64,000 nt of DNA from Candidatus Vecturithrix granuli (GCA_000739535.1 DF820470.1:268511-332510), one strand, 5' to 3'; shown: positions 1 to 9,102, counted from the first letter of the stretch. Notes: generated from the letters alone by a model not told the origin. A program made the numbers and translations.

Positions 1-94
1 CTGTCAGGGCGTTGCCCTGAGGCGATGACCTCATCGCCCTCCTGTCTGTTGAGCAGTGTTCCGGGTATCCACCACTTACAATTTAACCACTACC
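1..94. repeat. Truncated palindromic element, family A/B, core type B
   Basis: The right end CAATTTAACCACTACC matches the terminal repeat of the elements at 12649, 17271, 27415 and 63040. The inner part (GTCAGGGCGTTGCCCTGA, then a GCGATGA/TCATCGC hairpin) matches the core of the 27415 copy. The left end lies outside the window, so no target duplication can be tested. Confidence 0.75.
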
Positions 95-223
95 GAAAAA
101 TTCATGGATATTTGCAAAATCAGGTTCCCCTCAAAAAATTTGATTTTTTTTTGAAATAAAAAATTCAAATTTTTCCCTTGACAAATAGTCCTTCAAAAAC
201 GTAGTTCTTTTGTTATTGATAGC

Positions 224-240
224 AGGTGAAGTGTTCACCT
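224..240. promoter_or_regulatory. Candidate operator palindrome upstream of DUF3798 operon
   Basis: AGGTGAA-GTG-TTCACCT is a perfect inverted repeat with 7-bp arms. It lies about 50 bp upstream of the first gene of the importer operon and 40 bp downstream of a TTGACA box (178-183). No clear -10 box was found at the right spacing. The position fits a repressor site. The regulator is not identifiable from this window. Confidence 0.4.
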
Positions 241-291
241 ATCTTTGTGTTATGTAGTTTAACTATTAACTTTTAAGGAGGATGTACAAGT

Positions 292-1464
292 ATGAAGAAG
301 TCCTTTGTAATTCTGATGGCCTTGATTGCCATGGCAAGTTTTGCCACCGCCGCTGATTTTCACATCGGCGTGGTGACCGGTACCGTATCGCAGTCTGAAG
401 ATGACCTGCGCGGTGCGGAAAAATTGATTGAAAAATATGGAGCTGTCGCTGAGGGCGGGATGATTCAACATGTGACCTATCCTGATAACTTCATGCAGGA
501 AATGGAAACCACGATCACTCAGATCGTCAGTTTAGCGGACGATCCGTTGATGAAAGCCATCGTGGTGAACCAGGCGATTCCCGGCACCACTGAAGCGTTC
601 AGACGTGTGCGCGAGAAAAACCCTGACATCCTGCTGATTGCCGGGGAAGCCCACGAAGATCCGCTCGTGATCGAAAGCGCTGCTGACTTAGCGACAAATA
701 ACGACTTTATCTCAAGAGGATATTTGATTATTCACACCGCTAAAGAATTGGGCTGCGATACTTTTGTCCATATTTCTTTCCCGCGCCACATGAGCTATGA
801 AACGCTCTCAACCAGAAGAAATATTTTTGAACAGGTCTGTAATGATATGGGCATGAAATTCATCTTTGAAACCGCTCCTGATCCGGTCAGTGACGTTGGT
901 GTGGCTGGCGCACAGCAGTATATTCTTGAAAAAGTACCGGCCTGGGTTGAAAAATATGGCAAGAATGCGGCCTTCTTCTGTACTAATGATGCGCATACCG
1001 AACCGTTGCTGAAACAGCTCTTAGAGTACGGCGGTTATTTCATTGAAGCTGATCTGCCATCGCCGTTGATGGGCTATCCGGGCGCATTAGGCGTAGATTT
1101 GTCAGCCGCGCAGGGCGATTTCCCCAAAATCCTCAAAACCGTTGAAGATGCAGTCGTTGCGAAAGGCGGAGCCGGCAGATTCGGCACCTGGGCCTATTCC
1201 TATGGCTTCACTGTGACCGCAGGTCTTGGCGAGCATGCGATCCGCGTGGTTAAGGGCGAAGCTGACTTGACAAGTATTGAGGATGTGATGGCCGCCTTTG
1301 GAGAATATACGCCGGGCGCAGCCTGGAATGGGGCATATTATACCGATAGAAACACAGGCGTGACCGCTGACAATCATATCCTGACCTACCAGGATACGTA
1401 TATCATGGGCAAAGGCTATATGCACGTGACCGACATTGAAGTTCCTGAAAAATACTTGAAATAA
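292..1464 (+). CDS. DUF3798-family periplasmic substrate-binding protein
   Basis: This 390-residue protein starts with a typical signal peptide (MKKSFVILMALIAMASFATAA) and continues with a type-1 periplasmic-binding fold. It opens FHIGVVTGTVSQSEDDLRGA and later has a VPAWVEKYGKNAAFFCTND stretch, which I recognise as the DUF3798 family. Members of that family sit beside sugar-type ABC transporters, and here a dual ATPase and two permeases follow. AAGGAGGATG lies just before the start. A strong hairpin (1478-1512) separates it from the ATPase gene, which would leave the binding protein more abundant. The substrate is unknown; a sugar or nucleoside-like compound is an inference from the permease family. 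Confidence 0.85.
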   Translation: MKKSFVILMALIAMASFATAADFHIGVVTGTVSQSEDDLRGAEKLIEKYGAVAEGGMIQHVTYPDNFMQEMETTITQIVSLADDPLMKAIVVNQAIPGTTEAFRRVREKNPDILLIAGEAHEDPLVIESAADLATNNDFISRGYLIIHTAKELGCDTFVHISFPRHMSYETLSTRRNIFEQVCNDMGMKFIFETAPDPVSDVGVAGAQQYILEKVPAWVEKYGKNAAFFCTNDAHTEPLLKQLLEYGGYFIEADLPSPLMGYPGALGVDLSAAQGDFPKILKTVEDAVVAKGGAGRFGTWAYSYGFTVTAGLGEHAIRVVKGEADLTSIEDVMAAFGEYTPGAAWNGAYYTDRNTGVTADNHILTYQDTYIMGKGYMHVTDIEVPEKYLK

Positions 1465-1477
1465 GCAGGTTTCTGAC

Positions 1478-1512
1478 AACGTCAAGGGAAAATGTTTCCC
1501 TTGACGTTTTTC
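1478..1512 (+). terminator. Hairpin with T-run between binding protein and ATPase genes
   Basis: Perfect 14-bp arms (AACGTCAAGGGAAA and its complement, loop ATG) are followed by TTTTTCC. It looks like an intrinsic terminator placed inside the operon. Partial read-through would lower ATPase and permease expression relative to the binding protein. Confidence 0.75.
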
Positions 1513-1632
1513 CGGGCTTTGTTGCATACTCTTGCTCTCCATGTTCATTCTTGTCTCGGCATTTTCCAGGACATGACGAATGGAGAGAAGTGTGTGTGTG
1601 GCAAAGCTTTTTTTTTCAGAGGGAAATTATTC

Positions 1633-3255
1633 ATGAAGAAGAATACGGAAACATTTCTCGAAATGCGCGGAATTTCCAAAGAATTTTTCGGGAACCGGGT
1701 CTTGAATGACGTTAGTTTTTCGATGCAGCGCGGAGAAATTCTGGGCCTGGTCGGCGAGAACGGCGCGGGCAAGTCCACGCTCATGAAAATTCTGTTCGGC
1801 ATGTCTGTGATTCATGAAACCGGCGGCTATGACGGAAAAATCTTGCTGGACGGCAAAGAAGTGACGTTTGCCAGTCCGCTGAATGCGCTGGATGCCGGGA
1901 TCGGCATGGTGCACCAGGAATTTTCGCTGATTCCCGGATTTACCACCACCGAGAACATCGTGCTGAATACGGAATCATTAAAATATAACGTTCTGGTTGA
2001 ACTCTTTGGCGATAAAATCAAAAATTTGGATTTTGAAAAAAATACGCAGCGCGCCAAAACCGCGATTGCCAAACTCGGGTTCAATCTGGATGAAACCATG
2101 CTGGTGTCTGAAATGCCGGTCGGACACAAACAATTTACGGAAATTGCGCGTGAATTGGATCGTGAACAGATTGAACTGATTGTGCTCGATGAGCCAACAG
2201 CGGTGCTGACCGAATCGGAAGCGGATATTTTATTGCAGTCCATTCGAACCTTATCGAAAGAAGGGATTGCGATTATTCTCATTTCGCATCGGCTGCAAGA
2301 AATCATTGAGGTGGCGGATAAGGTGCTGGTCTTACGCGATGGCGCGGTTGTGCAGGAAGTTTCGGCTTCCCAAACCAATGTGGAACAGATTGCGGAATGG
2401 ATGGTCGGACGTGAACTGCATCAGACCGTGATTGAAAAAGTTGACACGGTCAGAGAAGAAAAATCAGGGGAACTCTTGTTGTCGGTTGAGCACTTATGGG
2501 TGGATATGCCTGGCGAAACGGTGCGGGATGTCTCTTTTGAGGTACGGCGAGGGGAAATTTTGGGCATCGGCGGCCTGGCCGGACAGGGAAAATTAGGTAT
2601 TCCCAACGGCATTATGGGCCTGCACGTCGCCGGAGGCCAGGTGATCTTCAAGGGGCAGCCGGTCACATTAAATAATCCACGCTTCTCATTGAATATCGGC
2701 ATGGCCTTTGTGTCAGAGGACCGGCGCGGCGTGGGGCTGCTGCTGGAAGAGCCTCTGGACTGGAACATTGTGTTTACGGCCATGCAAACCCAGGATAAGT
2801 ATGTCAAATCCTATTTGGGGGGTCTGATCCAATGGCGCGATGATGAGGCGATGAGTCGCGTGGCGCAGGAGTATATTCAGGTCCTTGAAATTCGATGTAC
2901 CAGTGAAAAACAGTTAGCACAGGAGCTCTCAGGAGGAAATCAGCAAAAAATCTGTCTTGCCAAGGCTTTTGCTCTTAATCCTGAATTATTGTTTGTGTCT
3001 GAACCGACGCGCGGGATTGACGTGGGCGCGAAAAAAATTGTGCTCGATACGCTGCGCAAGCATAACAAACAAAAAGGCACAACCATCGTGATGGTATCGT
3101 CTGAACTGGAAGAAATGCGTTCGATCTGTGATCGTATCGCGATTGTTGATGAAGGCTTTATTTCCGGCATCCTTCCGGCATCGGCAAAATCAACGGAATT
3201 CGGTTTGCTGATGGTTGGGAAAGGTAAAGAGCACAAGGAGGAAGCCAACGCATGA
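1633..3255 (+). CDS. Sugar-type ABC importer ATPase, two ABC domains
   Basis: A 540-residue RbsA/MglA-type protein with two fused nucleotide-binding domains. Domain 1 has Walker A GENGAGKST, a degenerate signature (MPVGHKQ), Walker B LIVLDEPTAVL and the switch His in ISHRLQE. Domain 2 has the family's altered Walker A (GLAGQGKLG), a full LSGGNQQK signature and SEPTRGIDVGAK. I chose ATG 1633, which follows an AGAGGGA box. The longer reading frame from 1492 runs through the upstream terminator hairpin and is not credible. The stop overlaps the next gene by ATGA, so translation is coupled. Confidence 0.9.
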   Translation: MKKNTETFLEMRGISKEFFGNRVLNDVSFSMQRGEILGLVGENGAGKSTLMKILFGMSVIHETGGYDGKILLDGKEVTFASPLNALDAGIGMVHQEFSLIPGFTTTENIVLNTESLKYNVLVELFGDKIKNLDFEKNTQRAKTAIAKLGFNLDETMLVSEMPVGHKQFTEIARELDREQIELIVLDEPTAVLTESEADILLQSIRTLSKEGIAIILISHRLQEIIEVADKVLVLRDGAVVQEVSASQTNVEQIAEWMVGRELHQTVIEKVDTVREEKSGELLLSVEHLWVDMPGETVRDVSFEVRRGEILGIGGLAGQGKLGIPNGIMGLHVAGGQVIFKGQPVTLNNPRFSLNIGMAFVSEDRRGVGLLLEEPLDWNIVFTAMQTQDKYVKSYLGGLIQWRDDEAMSRVAQEYIQVLEIRCTSEKQLAQELSGGNQQKICLAKAFALNPELLFVSEPTRGIDVGAKKIVLDTLRKHNKQKGTTIVMVSSELEEMRSICDRIAIVDEGFISGILPASAKSTEFGLLMVGKGKEHKEEANA

Positions 3256-4298
3256 AAAATATCAAAGCATTTATTGAAAAAGTTGGAATACCGCGGATCG
3301 TGATCGCGCTCTTACTCCTCGCCCTGTTCATTTTAGCACCTTTTGTCCAGGTGCGGATTGATACCTCGCTCAGCGACATTCTCAAACGCTTTGGCATGAC
3401 CTCAATTCTGGTGTTGGCCATGGTGCCGATGGTGCAATCCGGCTGCGGGCTGAATTTTGGGATTCAGATCGGGATTATCGCGGGTCTGTTAGGCTCAACC
3501 TTTGCCATGAATATGCAACTGCAAGGCATGGCGGGGTTCTTAACTGCTCTGCTTGTCACTATTATTCTGGGTTTCCTGTTTGGGTATGCCTACGGACTAT
3601 TGCTCAATCGGGTGAAAGGCTCGGAAATGACGATTGCCCTGTATATCGGTTGGTCAACCGTAGCCTTTATGTGTATATGGTGGCTGCTGCTGCCCTATAA
3701 GAACCCGGTCATGATCTGGGGCTACGGCGGCGAAGGCTTGCGTACGACTATTACGACGGAAGGCTACTGGCTGCACGTGCTCGATGATTTCCTGGCGATC
3801 AATATTGGCAGTCATTTTACGTTTCCGACCGGAACCATGCTCTTTATCGCCGTGCTCTGTTTCCTGGTCTGGGCCTTTTTTCATACGAAAACCGGGACCG
3901 CGGTCACGGCGGTGGGATCAAACCCAGATTTTGCCAGAGCTTCCGGCATCAGCATTGACAGTATGCGCATGAAATCAGTCGTATTCTCGACCGTGCTGGG
4001 TGGAATCGGCATTCTCGTTTATCAGCAGTCCTTTGGTTTCATCCAACTCTATTTAGCGCCCTTATGGATGTCCTTCCCGGCGGTAGCCTCGATTTTGCTC
4101 GGCGGCGCGACCATTCATAAAGCGACAATTACGAATGTGGTCATCGGGACGCTGCTGTATCAGGGCATTGTGGCGATGACGCCATCGGTGATCAATAGTT
4201 TGATCCAATCCGATATTTCCGATGTCATCCGTATTATTTCGACCCACGGCATCATTTTGTATGCCCTCACCATGAAAATTACTGCAAGGGGGAAATAA
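3252..4298 (+). CDS. ABC importer permease, BPD_transp_2 family
   Basis: A 348-residue polytopic membrane protein of the RbsC-like class. Hydrophobic helices alternate with the conserved cytoplasmic segment TGTAVTAVGSNPDFARASGI, the EAA-like coupling region of this family, and a SILLGGATI stretch near the end. It overlaps the upstream ATPase gene (ATGA) and abuts the second permease (TAAATG), so the three are one translational unit. With the 4299 protein it should form a heterodimeric inner-membrane channel. Confidence 0.88.
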   Translation: MKNIKAFIEKVGIPRIVIALLLLALFILAPFVQVRIDTSLSDILKRFGMTSILVLAMVPMVQSGCGLNFGIQIGIIAGLLGSTFAMNMQLQGMAGFLTALLVTIILGFLFGYAYGLLLNRVKGSEMTIALYIGWSTVAFMCIWWLLLPYKNPVMIWGYGGEGLRTTITTEGYWLHVLDDFLAINIGSHFTFPTGTMLFIAVLCFLVWAFFHTKTGTAVTAVGSNPDFARASGISIDSMRMKSVVFSTVLGGIGILVYQQSFGFIQLYLAPLWMSFPAVASILLGGATIHKATITNVVIGTLLYQGIVAMTPSVINSLIQSDISDVIRIISTHGIILYALTMKITARGK

Positions 4299-5429
4299 AT
4301 GAAGAAAAATGCCTTCTCACTTCAAAAGATGTTTACGCAGGGGAACCTCTCACGCCTGCTTGTGAATAATGCGGTGCCGATTCTCTTCATCTGTATCAGT
4401 CTGTTTGCCATTCCGTTGTCAAAGTTCTCCCTGCTGTATCTGGCTCAGGAACTCATGACCCGCCTGGTGCGAAACTCGTTTTTAGTCCTGTCCCTAATCA
4501 TTCCGATTATCGCCGGCATGGGTTTAAACTTTGCGATGGTTCTGGGCGCAATGGCCGGACAAATCGGCCTGATTTTCGTAACCGACTGGAATATTCTGGG
4601 CATGCCAGGGATGTTGTTAGCCATGATTATTTCAACCCCGATTGCGCTGTTGAACGGCTATTTTTGCGGCAAAATCCTGAACCGCGCCAGAGGCCGGGAG
4701 ATGGTGACCGGTTTGATTCTCGGATTTTTTTCACAGGCCATCTATCTGCTGATCGTGCTGTATGGCATGGGCAGTTTTATTCCGATCAAAAGCCCGGCCT
4801 TAGTGCTGTCGCGTGGCTGGGGCATTCGCAATGCGGTCAACCTGATTGGGATGCGCGCGGCACTGGATCGCCTGATTCCGATCCACCTCGGCGGATTCAA
4901 CCTGCCGCTGGCCACATTGGCGGTGATTGCTTTGCTGTGTGTGTTTATTATCTGGTTTAAAAAGACCAAACTCGGTCAGGATATGCGCGCGATCGGGCAG
5001 GATATGGCGGTGGCGGAATCGGCCGGGATTAATGTGATGCGCACGCGCCTGATTGCGATCATGATGTCCACGGTCATGGCCTGTTACGGGCAAATCATTT
5101 ACCTGCAAAATATCGGCACAATTAACACCTATAACAGCCATGAGCAGATCGGCTTATTTTCGGCCGCCGCGCTGTTAGTCGGAGGAGCCACCGTGAGCCG
5201 GGCGAACATTTCGAACGTGTTTCTGGGCGTGATCTTGTTCCATTTGATGTTCATTGTGTCGCCTATGGCCGGCAAAAATCTGATCGGCTCAGCCATGCTT
5301 GGCGAGTATTTCCGCGTGTTTGTTACCTACGGCGTCATCGCCATTTCCCTGGTGATTTACGCCTGGGCGCGTTTCAAAGAAAAAGAACGCGAACGCATGG
5401 GCCTGCGCGGTCTCAAAGCCGAAGCCTAA
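4299..5429 (+). CDS. ABC importer permease, BPD_transp_2 family
   Basis: The second membrane subunit (376 residues) of the DUF3798 system. It is homologous to its neighbour, with the corresponding segments GQDMRAIGQDMAVAESAGI and LLVGGATVSRANI. Several strongly hydrophobic stretches fit about eight to ten helices. The start codon directly follows the upstream stop. The basic tail (FKEKERERMGLRGLKAEA) is cytoplasmic. It is the last gene of the operon; a candidate terminator follows at 5442. Confidence 0.88.
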   Translation: MKKNAFSLQKMFTQGNLSRLLVNNAVPILFICISLFAIPLSKFSLLYLAQELMTRLVRNSFLVLSLIIPIIAGMGLNFAMVLGAMAGQIGLIFVTDWNILGMPGMLLAMIISTPIALLNGYFCGKILNRARGREMVTGLILGFFSQAIYLLIVLYGMGSFIPIKSPALVLSRGWGIRNAVNLIGMRAALDRLIPIHLGGFNLPLATLAVIALLCVFIIWFKKTKLGQDMRAIGQDMAVAESAGINVMRTRLIAIMMSTVMACYGQIIYLQNIGTINTYNSHEQIGLFSAAALLVGGATVSRANISNVFLGVILFHLMFIVSPMAGKNLIGSAMLGEYFRVFVTYGVIAISLVIYAWARFKEKERERMGLRGLKAEA

Positions 5430-5441
5430 GCCCTAACTCCC

Positions 5442-5485
5442 TGTACCGATGGATATCCCTGTCCGTCGGTACAACTATTTTTAAA
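5442..5485 (+). terminator. Candidate terminator of the DUF3798 operon
   Basis: TGTACCGATGGA pairs with TCCGTCGGTACA with one interruption, and the stem is followed by ACTATTTTTAAA. It lies 12 bases after the last permease stop. Confidence 0.6.
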
Positions 5486-5602
5486 GGAGTTCACATGAGC
5501 TAACCGCTCACCCGACATCATGAAAATCAGGCACGTAGTAGCCGCTTCAGCGGCGTGAAGAAACGCTGAAGCGTTTACTACGAACAGGCATTTTCAAAGG
5601 AG
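5483..5602 (+). repeat. Modular leader repeat, copy R1
   Basis: It begins AAAGGAGTTCACATGAG and ends TTTTCAAAGGAG, as in the other copies. The micro-ORF here is only ATGAGCTAA. The middle holds a separate palindrome (5535-5585, GTAGTAGCCGCTTCAGCGG ... CGCTGAAGCGTTTACTAC), apparently inserted in place of the usual hairpin. Its 3' AAAGGAGTT is also the start of copy R2. Confidence 0.65.
5535..5585. repeat. GTAGTAGCCGC...CTACGAAC palindromic repeat
   Basis: Two small stems (GCCGCTTCAGCGGC and AACGCTGAAGCGTT) lie between GTAGTA and TACTAC ends. A second full copy is at 38016-38066, and a half copy lies just upstream of hutU (20752-20778). Confidence 0.65.
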
Positions 5603-5820
5603 TTCATACGAATGGATTATGCGCCCGGTACATCTGAAACTACAAGGATTTGGTGTAGGAAGGATTCTCAGAGGCAGGGTTTAGTGGTACGCCGACAATT
5701 GCCATCAAGAATCCTTCCTACACCAAATCCTTGTAGTTTCAGATGTACCGCGAAATTCCTTTTCGCGGCCATGTCAGGCGTAAGCGCGAAAAGGAATTTC
5801 GCGCTACATTTTCAAAAGAG
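5596..5820 (+). repeat. Modular leader repeat, copy R2 with 43-bp hairpin
   Basis: After AAAGGAGTTCAT and an ATG (5612) comes a perfect inverted repeat with 43-bp arms, 5626-5668 and 5708-5750. The ends contain TGAAACTACAAGG and CCTTGTAGTTTCA. A second palindrome with GCGAAATTCCTTTTCGC-type arms follows (about 5750-5805). The ATG at 5612 opens an 80-codon frame made almost entirely of palindrome, so I do not call it a gene. The hairpin is nearly the same as that of copy R5, with paired base changes. Confidence 0.75.
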
Positions 5821-5927
5821 TTATCATGAGCGGATCGCTCACCCAACGTCATGAAACGACAGGGATTTCACATAACCAGGGATAACAACATCCTTGCTTA
5901 TGAGAAATCCCTGTCGTTTCAAAGGAG
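5814..5927 (+). repeat. Modular leader repeat, copy R3
   Basis: AAAAGAGTTATCATGAGCGG is followed by a 19-codon micro-ORF from 5826 (MSGSLTQRHETTGISHNQG). Next come 18-bp perfect arms TGAAACGACAGGGATTTC (5852-5869) and complement (5904-5921), then AAAGGAG. No gene starts downstream; the next feature is a convergent terminator. Confidence 0.7.
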
Positions 5928-5967
5928 AGTGCTGCGGGGGGAGGCTATCAGGGTTCATATAAAACAG

Positions 5968-6001
5968 TGAAGGGGGTAAAGCTAAGGCTTTACCCCCTTC
6001 A
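5968..6001. terminator. Bidirectional terminator
   Basis: TGAAGGGGGTAAAGC pairs perfectly with GCTTTACCCCCTTCA around a TAAG loop. It lies between the (+) DUF3798 operon and the (-) glycerol-transporter operon, whose last stop is at 6041, so it can end transcription from both sides. Confidence 0.75.
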
Positions 6002-6040
6002 TTCATTTTAACGATAGATACGACGTATGCTACGGTGCAA

Positions 6041-7771
6041 TTATTTCACGCGACCTTCGCGCCAGGCTTGCAGGAGCAGATCGTAGTCAACCGTCTCGCC
6101 TTGCGGTTTTTCATTTTCGAGTTTGGCTTTAGGTGCGCCGGGTTGGTCAAACCAGTAGGATACGTCTTGTTCCGGGTTCAACTTCGGCCCGCATTCCTTC
6201 TGGGTGCCCGAACGTTCGATCCGTTCCATAACCTTATCCATCTCACGCGCCAGGTTGTCCATGGCCACTTGCGGGGTCACTTCACCGGAAATCGCCTCGC
6301 CGATATTCTGCCACCACAACTGCGCCAGTTTTGGATAATCAGGCACGTTCGTTCCGGTCGGCGTCCAGGCGACGCGCGCCGGGCTGCGATAGAACTCCAC
6401 TAACCCGCCGAGTTTGGGGGCACGTTCGGTAAATGATACGTGTCTGATGTCGCTGTCGCGAATCGGTGTCAGGGTCATGTGGGTTTTTTTCAGGGATGTG
6501 GTTTTGCACACGCAGAACTGAGCATAGAGCCATGCGGCCTTGCGGCGTTCGAGCGGCGTACTGGTCATAAACGTCCAGGAACCGCAATCCTGATAGCCCA
6601 GTTTCATCCCCTCTTCCCAATAAGGACCATGGGGGGAAGGCGCCATACGCCATTTCGGTGTGCCGTCTTCGTTGACTGTCGGGCCTGGTTTCACCATGTC
6701 TGGCAAGAAGGCCGTGTACCAGAAAATCTGCTGGGCGACATTGCCATTGGCCAGATAAGGCAGGTAGGTGTAAAAATCCATGCCGAAACCACCTGGAGGT
6801 GCATATTTCTTGAGCCATTCGATGTACTTGGTGAGCGCATACACGGCCGCCGGACCATTGGCGTCGCCGCCGCGCGTCACGCTCGATCCTGCCGGGCTGC
6901 AACCCTCAACCCGGATGCCCCATTCGTCCACCGGTTTGCCATTGGGCAACCCTTTGTCGCCCGCGCCAGCCATGGACAACCAGGCGTCAGTAAAACGCCA
7001 GCCTAAATCCGGGGCTTTTTTGCCGTAGTCGTTGTGACCGTACACGATATTGCCGTCAATCTCTCTGCCCGTGAAAAATTCGGCAATATCTTCATAGGCC
7101 GACCAGTTGACTGGCACGCCTAATTCATAGCCGTACTTTTCCTTGAACTCTGCTTTCAAATCCGGGCGCGTAAACCAATCGTAACGGAACCAGTATAGAT
7201 TAGCAAACTGTTGATCCGGCAGTTGATAAATTTTGCCGTCTGGGCCGGTTGTGAAGGAGATGCCCATGAAATCGTTCACGTCGAGCGTCGGCAGCGTCAC
7301 ATCTTTGCCCTCGCCTTCCCAAAAATCAGATAGGGGTACCACAAATCCGTAACGCATGTGGGTGCCGATGAGATCAGAATCGTTGACCCAACCGTCATAG
7401 ACATTTTGCCCGGAAGCCCACTGGGTTTGCAGCTTTTCGATGACATCCCCTTCCTGAATCAGGTCATGTGTGACTTTGATGCCGGTGATCTCTTCAAAAG
7501 CCTTGGCCAGCACTTTCGACTCATACTCGTGTGTCGCAATGGTCTCGGACACGATCTTGATCTCCATGCCCGCGAAGGGCTTGGCGGCATTGATGAACCA
7601 CTCCATTTCTTTGAGTTGTTCTTCCCTTGTTAAGGTTGATGGTTGAAATTCTTCATCCACCCACTTTTCAGCGGCGGCCATGTCCGCGATTGCAGAGCTT
7701 GCGCCAAACGCGAACAATGTTACCACGGCACTGACCAGAAGCAGCAACCTGGTCCATTTCGTTAACATCAT
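6041..7771 (-). CDS. glpV: Glycerol-type ABC importer, substrate-binding protein GlpV-like
   Basis: A 576-residue family-1 extracellular solute-binding protein, longer than the usual 400-450 but normal for GlpV. A hydrophobic signal sequence (residues 5-29) ends at ASSAIA. Internal marks include ATHEYESKVLAKAFEEITGI and the tryptophan-rich middle. The start has a strong AAGGAGG box. It is the last gene of a set whose order (two ATPases, two permeases, small DUF2160 protein, binding protein) matches the glycerol importer described in rhizobia. Glycerol as substrate is inferred from that order; a related polyol is possible. Confidence 0.82.
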   Translation of the reverse strand: MMLTKWTRLLLLVSAVVTLFAFGASSAIADMAAAEKWVDEEFQPSTLTREEQLKEMEWFINAAKPFAGMEIKIVSETIATHEYESKVLAKAFEEITGIKVTHDLIQEGDVIEKLQTQWASGQNVYDGWVNDSDLIGTHMRYGFVVPLSDFWEGEGKDVTLPTLDVNDFMGISFTTGPDGKIYQLPDQQFANLYWFRYDWFTRPDLKAEFKEKYGYELGVPVNWSAYEDIAEFFTGREIDGNIVYGHNDYGKKAPDLGWRFTDAWLSMAGAGDKGLPNGKPVDEWGIRVEGCSPAGSSVTRGGDANGPAAVYALTKYIEWLKKYAPPGGFGMDFYTYLPYLANGNVAQQIFWYTAFLPDMVKPGPTVNEDGTPKWRMAPSPHGPYWEEGMKLGYQDCGSWTFMTSTPLERRKAAWLYAQFCVCKTTSLKKTHMTLTPIRDSDIRHVSFTERAPKLGGLVEFYRSPARVAWTPTGTNVPDYPKLAQLWWQNIGEAISGEVTPQVAMDNLAREMDKVMERIERSGTQKECGPKLNPEQDVSYWFDQPGAPKAKLENEKPQGETVDYDLLLQAWREGRVK

Positions 7772-7898
7772 AGCTATCCTCCTTATTTACTGGCCTTCGG
7801 TCTTGGTTTACGTATAACTTCTCTGAGCCTCTATCAGCAGCGGGAAGGCCATGACCGCCGCACAACAGAAACCAGAGAAACTTGTTTGACCTCGTCAT

Positions 7899-8198
7899 TT
7901 AGCCCCAGCGCATCACCACACCAATCCAACACAGGGCAATGACAAGCATGATCCACAGCGACAAATCAGTCAATCCAACCCATGCAAAAAAAATATACGC
8001 GCTGCCTAATAATCCGATAAAAAGCCGGTCACCCGGCGTGGTCGGAATCGGCAGGAATCCACGGCGTTCGACAGAGGGCCACTTAGCCTGCCAGATTGTC
8101 ATAACAACCAGGATCAGGAAAATGACAATGAAAAAAATTGCGCTCGGAAGCGTCCACTCCATCCAGGTTAAAAAAGCCACACTCAGCATAAGTTCCAT
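7899..8198 (-). CDS. DUF2160-family small membrane protein of glycerol importer
   Basis: This 99-residue protein has about three hydrophobic segments (IFFIVIFLILVVMTIW, LFIGLLGSAYIFFAWVGL, LWIMLVIALCWIGVVMRW) with WPSVERRGFLPIPTTPGDRL between the first two. This matches the DUF2160 family found between permease and binding-protein genes of GlpSTPQV systems. Its exact role is unknown; an accessory membrane subunit is the usual guess. GGAGTATCATTGT precedes the start. Confidence 0.8.
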   Translation of the reverse strand: MELMLSVAFLTWMEWTLPSAIFFIVIFLILVVMTIWQAKWPSVERRGFLPIPTTPGDRLFIGLLGSAYIFFAWVGLTDLSLWIMLVIALCWIGVVMRWG

Positions 8199-8224
8199 AC
8201 AATGATACTCCTCACACTTCGACT

Positions 8225-8292
8225 CCGCTCAGTGTCCGCGCAGGTCGTCGACCGGTTGTCGAGCGAACCGGTTGTCGAGCAAAGTCGAGACA
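8225..8292. repeat. CGACTTCGCTC-type repeat debris
   Basis: CTTCGACTCCGCTCAGTG is followed by a directly repeated ACCGGTTGTCGAGC (two copies). The short GAGCGAAGTCGA module is the same one used as core by the 12649-type and 29311-type elements. It sits between the DUF2160 and glpQ genes. Confidence 0.45.
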
Positions 8293-8298
8293 TTCGAT

Positions 8299-9102
8299 TT
8301 ATACCCGACCTAACGCAAAGCCTTTGGCCATGTGATTACGTGCAAACCAGATCACCAGCGCCCCAGGAACGATGGTAAGTATCCCGGCAGCAGCCAACAG
8401 GCCATAGTCCAGACCGGTCGCACTGATGGTGCGCGTCATGATGGCTGAGATCGGTTTGGCGTTTGTAACTGTCAAGGTCCGGGCAATCAGCAACTCGACC
8501 CAACTAAACATAAAGCAGAAAAACGCTGTGACGCCAACTCCGGCTCGGATCAACGGGATGTAGATCGTGAGAAAAAATCGCGGAAAACTGTAGCCATCAA
8601 TAAACGCGGTTTCATCAATCTCTCTGGGGATGCCAGACATAAAACCTTCCAGAATCCAGACCGCCAGGGGCACATTGAACAGACAGTGCGCCAGGGCTAC
8701 GGCAATGTGCGTATCCATCAGGCCGACAGAAGAATACAACTGGAAAAAGGGCAGGACGAACACTGCGACCGGCGCCATGCGGTTCGTGAGCAGCCAGAAA
8801 AATACGTGTTTGTCTCCGAGAAACCGATAGCGTGAAAACGCATAGGCCGCTGGCAGAGCTACTACTAAGGAGATCACCGTGTTAATGCTGACATAGATCA
8901 TAGAATTGATGTAACCGGAGTACCAGGATTCATCCGTGAAAATTTTTATGTAGTTGGCCAATGTGATATTTCTGGGGTATAAAACGAAATTACTGAGTAT
9001 GTCGGCGTTGGTGCGCAGGGACATGCCGAACATCCAGTAGATCGGCGCCAGCAGCAGGCCGAAATAGATCAATAAACCAATAGTTCTTTTCTGGATTTTC
9101 AT
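8299..9102 (-). CDS. glpQ: Glycerol-type ABC importer permease GlpQ-like
   Basis: A 267-residue MalG-type permease with six predicted helices. The EAA loop is present as GIPREIDETAFIDGYSFPRFF, slightly altered from EAAxDG in that Thr-Ala replaces Ala-Ala. AAGGAGAGAAAGC precedes the ATG, which overlaps the glpP stop (ATGA). It pairs with the 9099 protein to form the channel. Confidence 0.85.
   Translation of the reverse strand: MKIQKRTIGLLIYFGLLLAPIYWMFGMSLRTNADILSNFVLYPRNITLANYIKIFTDESWYSGYINSMIYVSINTVISLVVALPAAYAFSRYRFLGDKHVFFWLLTNRMAPVAVFVLPFFQLYSSVGLMDTHIAVALAHCLFNVPLAVWILEGFMSGIPREIDETAFIDGYSFPRFFLTIYIPLIRAGVGVTAFFCFMFSWVELLIARTLTVTNAKPISAIMTRTISATGLDYGLLAAAGILTIVPGALVIWFARNHMAKGFALGRV

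Noticed and set aside
1492-1632. N-terminal extension of the DUF3798-system ATPase
   Set aside because: It starts in the loop of a terminator hairpin and has no similarity; ATG 1633 has a ribosome site and matches family starts.
5612-5854. 80-codon frame in the repeat cluster
   Set aside because: Nearly all of it is palindrome sequence of two repeat modules; the peptide has no protein-like features.
6440-7006. 188-codon frame opposite glpV
   Set aside because: Antisense shadow of a well-supported binding-protein gene, without ribosome site or domain.
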